In this document: positions 1 through 11,878 of the stretch, one piece after another
Position numbering within the stretch: the first letter of the stretch is position 1
Layout of the letters: each line of letters begins with the position of its first letter
Assembly (NCBI GenBank): GCA_009602725.1
Contig: WELB01000396.1
Span: 32,390 to 44,267, forward strand
From: Spirogloea muscicola
Lineage: Eukaryota; Streptophyta; Zygnematophyceae; Spirogloeales; Spirogloeaceae
Reading direction: 5' to 3'
DNA: 11,878 nt
Notes under the pieces: model-generated
What the model saw: only the letters and a program-made list of their open reading frames with translations
What the model was told of the DNA's origin: nothing
The model's database searches: none
Made by a program: the position numbers and the translations under genes

Positions 1-124
<124 letters not shown>

Positions 125-165
125 AGCGCCGCAGCCGGCCGCTCGTGGCGCCAACGCCGGCGGGC

Positions 166-1357
166 ATGACGGCGGAGGCGGCGGCCGCCGCCGCCTCGCG
201 GGCGCTGCAGCCGGTCGGCCACGTGCCGCGCACCAGCCTCGGGCGTGGGAGGTATTGCACCAATCTCATATCGAACATTATTTCTCGGTAATTGAGCTAA
301 CTCACAAAACTTATGATACCGGGTATAACTAAAGCTCGCAGCGCCACCGTCACTTGTTTACACGGACTTGTCCAAGTCCTGGGCACCCACATCGAGTGAG
401 CGTGCTGAGTCTGTCTTTCTAGCCACGTCCTAACTATCACAGTAACAGACCTCCTGCTCTGTTAGCCACTGCTTGGCCAACCAGACACTGTGTTGGTTAC
501 TGGACCCCCCAACACAGTCACCTGCTGCAAATTGTTGAAGCTGCGAGCTGCTGCTGCTGTAGCTGCTCCCAGGTTCAGCCTGGAGTTCCCTGCCAACGCC
601 ACGGTGGAGGCCTCCACAGCCAACGCCCGCCGACCCCGTGGCCCAAGCGCTGCTGACTTGGAGGCACTGATGCGGGGCTCCACCTCGGGTGCGCCATCCA
701 CTTCTACCGCAGTCCTTGCTCGCTTCAATGACGCATCCATTTCCAATACATGCTTTGGCATTGAGGCAAATGCTTGGCTGCTGCGCTGCGTGCCAGTCGG
801 GAAGGCATTCCTGCTCGCAACCGTACTCGTGTTCGGTGGCGGCACTCTTGGCCTGGTCTTCATCGGACGCCGGCTGGGCGCTATGTCGGTAGGTGCTGAG
901 GGCTCCATTAAGACAAGTGCTGAGGCTTTCACCAATCCCGCTTTTGTTGGTGCTGAGGCAATTCGTGGCTTTTGTGCCTGCACAGCTTGAAGAGCTGCCG
1001 GAGAGGGGCCGCGAGGCGCTGCGCCCGTGGGCTGACCGTGCACGGCGGATGGCCGAGCCCGTCAAGCACTGGGTCCGCATGTGCACACTCTCTGACTGGC
1101 CATCATCTAAAATTTGCGACTTACTTGCAGCCTTTGCTGCCTTTGCTGAAGTAAGCGCCATGCCAGCATTGGCTGCACTGATTAGGATAGGGGTTCTTAT
1201 ATTTTTGCAGGCTCAGGGGACGGCGGCTCGGTGGCGTATGACAAGAGAGCAACAAGAGGAAGTTGGCCAACAATATGCACAACGCTTTGGAGTGAAGCGC
1301 AGTGACGTGGGAGGTCATGAGGCACAGGTGCCTCAGATTTCGCAAGCGGGGAGCTAA
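166..1357 (+). CDS. Small single-pass membrane protein, 5 exons (TMEM242-like or plant unknown family, tentative)
   Basis: Model: exons 166-251, 573-688, 797-888, 986-1072 and 1211-1357, stop TAA, total 528 nt for 175 aa. All four introns are GT-AG (321, 108, 97 and 138 nt) and phases match at each joint (2, 1, 0, 0). The first 67 residues are Ala/Ser/Arg-rich and could be an organelle-targeting peptide. One hydrophobic segment at about residues 71-91 (KAFLLATVLVFGGGTLGLVF) is followed by Arg-Arg, then an amphipathic charged helix (LEELPERGREALRPW) and a Trp-containing stretch (EPVKHW joined to AQGTAARW) across the last junction. The layout of one helix, LG-x-S-x-x-(D/E) and a proline/tryptophan-containing tail recalls TMEM242 (a mitochondrial assembly factor in animals) and small plant membrane proteins of unknown function. 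This is a comparison from memory, so I assign no function. The frame stays open upstream of the ATG to the poly-T, so the true start could lie further left. Intron 2 is open in frame and might be retained. Confidence 0.6.
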
Positions 1358-1425
1358 CCTTGCATCCTTAAATGAGACACATAGAACACTTCGTGCAAGG
1401 CTTGATGGCAGATGTGACCATCAAG
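1358..1425 (+). other. Two consecutive hairpins just after the stop codon
   Basis: CCTTGCA (1358-1364) pairs with TGCAAGG (1394-1400). Immediately after it, CTTGATGG (1401-1408) pairs with CCATCAAG (1418-1425) around a 9-nt loop. The first arm begins at the first base after the TAA stop. They would lie in the 3' UTR of the small membrane-protein gene. A role in mRNA stability or 3'-end formation is possible but not shown. I did not spot the TGTAA poly(A) signal typical of chlorophytes nearby. Confidence 0.4.
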
Positions 1426-2610
1426 GCAGACTGCAACTATACATCGTACAGTACTGTACATAGTTGGGAACTTCTCTCAGGCGAAGATTTTAGACGTTAT
1501 TTATAGTATTTGCCACTAGACAGCAGTTTTGCTGGCTGCTTGGCTAGTGAATAGTTGAGAATATTTCCCCCAGATGGAGTCACTTGCTAAGTGCAGTGTT
1601 GACATGTGCTGATGACATCATTGAAGCTTTGATGACGCCTTGAGTATCAGAGTGAAGTGTGACAAGAATAGACATGGTGGTATTGGTGGCAAGCGCGATG
1701 GGCTGACGATGCTGCTACTTATCAATCAGCAAGCAAGGATAAATTCTGGTCTCTTATGCTACTGGCCAGATGACGTGCACCATGGCTGGCAGGGCTTCTG
1801 TTGGTGCAACACAGAGGTTGGCTCAGTGAGATTAGGCAAGGGCTGCAAATTGCTCCAAGCCAGAGGGGGGCTGGATGGGTGGGGGAGACGGGTTGGGGGA
1901 AGTAACTAGTCGTCTAGTCTGTTACTTTCAAAGCAACACCTCAAGTTGTCGGTAGGCTTGCATTTTAGCTGGTTGATTTAAGGGTACAATCTGTTGCGGA
2001 GTGATGACCACCAAATTCTTCTCGATCATCTCTCACAGAAATGTATTGAAAGGATTAAGGGTTTAAGGTTCCGCAAGCAGCCTGACCCTGCCATGGACTG
2101 AACCCAATACTTGGAGGTCTCTGAGGGTCCCATTAACCAGTGCACTGAGCTGAAGAGAGGGCTTGACAGGAACTGCACCTAACGAGAGTCTAACGATGTT
2201 GTTGTTGCGCGCCTATACAGTGCAGCCAAGTGGTGGGCTGCAGAGGCGCACAGGATGTGGTCAAGGTGGATAGGCGTCCTCTTGCAGGTACTGCATGCTG
2301 TTGCAGGAGTTGCACGCAGGTGGCCATAACTACTTAGTGTAATTGACAACCTTCTCGTGGGTCGCCTGTACATAAATTGACTTCATCTTCTGAGAGTTTC
2401 TAGTCTCCACCAGACTTTGTTGCTGCTTCCACAAAGTTCCCCGCCTCCTGTGAAGCATTGATTGACCAAGTTTGGACACTCTTTCTCCTCAGCTTGCCCA
2501 GGGACTCAATATCGATAATCATCAAAGCCTCTGGATGATTAAACTGTTCTCCTGACGGAGGTCAATGTGATGAGGGGCAATCTTCAAGGAGGGCGCATCT
2601 AAGACAGGAA

Positions 2611-2760
2611 GCTAAACCTGGTGAACATGGGACATCTGCTTGGTGAAAATATAAAAGAAGCTAGGCGTATGCACTATACAAGTAGCTAAACCTGGTGAAC
2701 ATGGGGTATCTGCTTAGTGAAAATACAGAGAAGAAGCTAGGCGTATGCACTATACAAGTA
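2611..2760. repeat. Tandem duplication, two copies of about 75 bp
   Basis: Copy 1 is 2611-2684 (74 nt) and copy 2 is 2685-2760 (76 nt). Both start GCTAAACCTGGTGAACATGG and end GCGTATGCACTATACAAGTA. They differ by a few substitutions and a 2-nt indel in the A-rich middle. The copies abut exactly, which indicates a local duplication rather than a dispersed element. Confidence 0.95.
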
Positions 2761-3115
2761 GCAGCATGCGGTTGGTACTAGATACACGTGTCCAGTAGAG
2801 ATCACATGTCACACAACACCAATGCACACTTTGACAAGTGCAAGTGATGAATGTGTTGGAGCAGATGCTTGACAGTAGATCCATCTTCAACATTACTGAT
2901 AAGAAACGTATGTCTCTCTGTCGTGGCTTTGGGTCGAATTCTTGTTGTGTCAAGCATGGTATCACTAATCACCTCACTATCACTAAGTACTGCACATGAG
3001 CAGCACCTTGAAGTTCAGCCCACGTTGCAGTTTGAATCTTTGTGCAGGCATGACGAAGTTATCTACCGAATGTGTGACATCGTCAATGCTTGCCAGTCTT
3101 CAACCTGTGCAGCTT

Positions 3116-3163
3116 GGCTAGGACTGCTCCGCCTGAGTCGGCTAGAACTGCTCCGCCTGAGTC
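3116..3163. repeat. Tandem duplication, two copies of 24 bp
   Basis: Copies at 3116-3139 and 3140-3163 differ at a single base (GGCTAGGACTG versus GGCTAGAACTG) and then share CTCCGCCTGAGTC. The period of 24 is a multiple of three, but no convincing coding frame runs through it. Confidence 0.93.
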
Positions 3164-3428
3164 AATTCACACTCTTTCACCAAAGCCTGTCTGGTAATTT
3201 GTCCACTGCAGGCAGGACATACCTTGTCGCCTGGAAAAAGTAGGACCACAAACAGCGTCTCCTTCCTCCAGCTTCTTGAAGGACTGCTCCAGCACAGCAG
3301 GACATCTGTGAGAACTACAGATGGAGCATAGTGCCCCACGTGGATATGATCATGAAAACTATGTCACTAGCTATGGTATATTGCATTCAGCTCAATACCC
3401 AGAAAAATGCAGGAGAGCAACAGCTTCT

Positions 3429-11878
<8,450 letters not shown>

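Larger units (their letters stand above)
1358..3428. other. Convergent intergenic/UTR region without a supportable gene
   Basis: About 2.1 kb between the stop codons of the two convergent genes. It probably contains both 3' UTRs. Open frames here are short (the longest is about 130 codons, plus strand 2851-3243), rich in Ser, Leu and Cys, and show no domain I recognise. It also contains a 14-bp perfect palindrome (GTACAGTACTGTAC, 1446-1459) and two tandem duplications listed separately. A charged, coding-like minus-strand segment (3349-3167) is discussed in the findings. No tRNA-like, rRNA-like or transposon-like structure was recognised. Confidence 0.5.

Noticed and set aside
541-566. CTG-rich stretch as an expanded trinucleotide repeat in a protein
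   Set aside because: It is short and interrupted, and it falls in intron 1 just before the acceptor at 571-572.
430-1161. 243-codon minus-strand open frame opposite the small membrane-protein gene
   Set aside because: It has Ser/Cys-rich, low-quality composition and crosses exons and introns of the plus-strand gene, whose spliced frame has a membrane helix and phase-matched junctions.
2851-3243. 130-codon plus-strand open frame as a gene
   Set aside because: It is biased to Leu/Ser/Cys with no recognisable domain, runs through the 24-bp tandem duplication, and shows no supporting splice structure.

Overview
This is nuclear DNA from a eukaryote, most likely a green alga (chlorophyte). The window holds two intron-rich genes with GT-AG introns and alanine-, serine- and leucine-rich products. 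Its main gene resembles both plant and animal RAB3GAP2. The lineage call is inference; the eukaryotic call is firm, because coding frames join only across introns.

Layout: bases 1-123 are pure T. A small plus-strand gene (166-1357, 5 exons, about 175 aa) follows. It encodes a single-pass membrane protein of uncertain family, loosely like TMEM242 or small plant membrane proteins. About 2 kb of convergent intergenic or UTR sequence (1358-3428) contains two hairpins, a 74-75 bp tandem duplication and a 24 bp tandem duplication, and no gene I can support. From 3429 to the right edge, one minus-strand gene of 17 exons fills the window. It encodes a RAB3GAP2 (non-catalytic subunit of the Rab3 GTPase-activating complex) homologue of about 1,578 residues, with only its extreme N-terminus missing. 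Bases 11766-11878 are again pure T.

I assembled the RAB3GAP2 model by hand, exon by exon. All 16 junctions keep phase, the exons from 11762 to 3429 total 4,737 nt (divisible by 3), and family motifs appear in the expected order, ending at a stop codon. This reading is the main result of the analysis; many of the shorter open frames in the window are antisense or frame-shifted shadows of it.

The two genes converge and have no evident functional link. One would act in Rab GTPase regulation at membranes and autophagy, the other is an organelle or membrane protein of unknown role. Both first exons are GC-rich and lie directly against a poly-T edge, so the ends look like assembly or library breaks at GC-rich promoter regions. 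I found no CRISPR, rRNA, tRNA, insertion sequence or novel multi-gene system.
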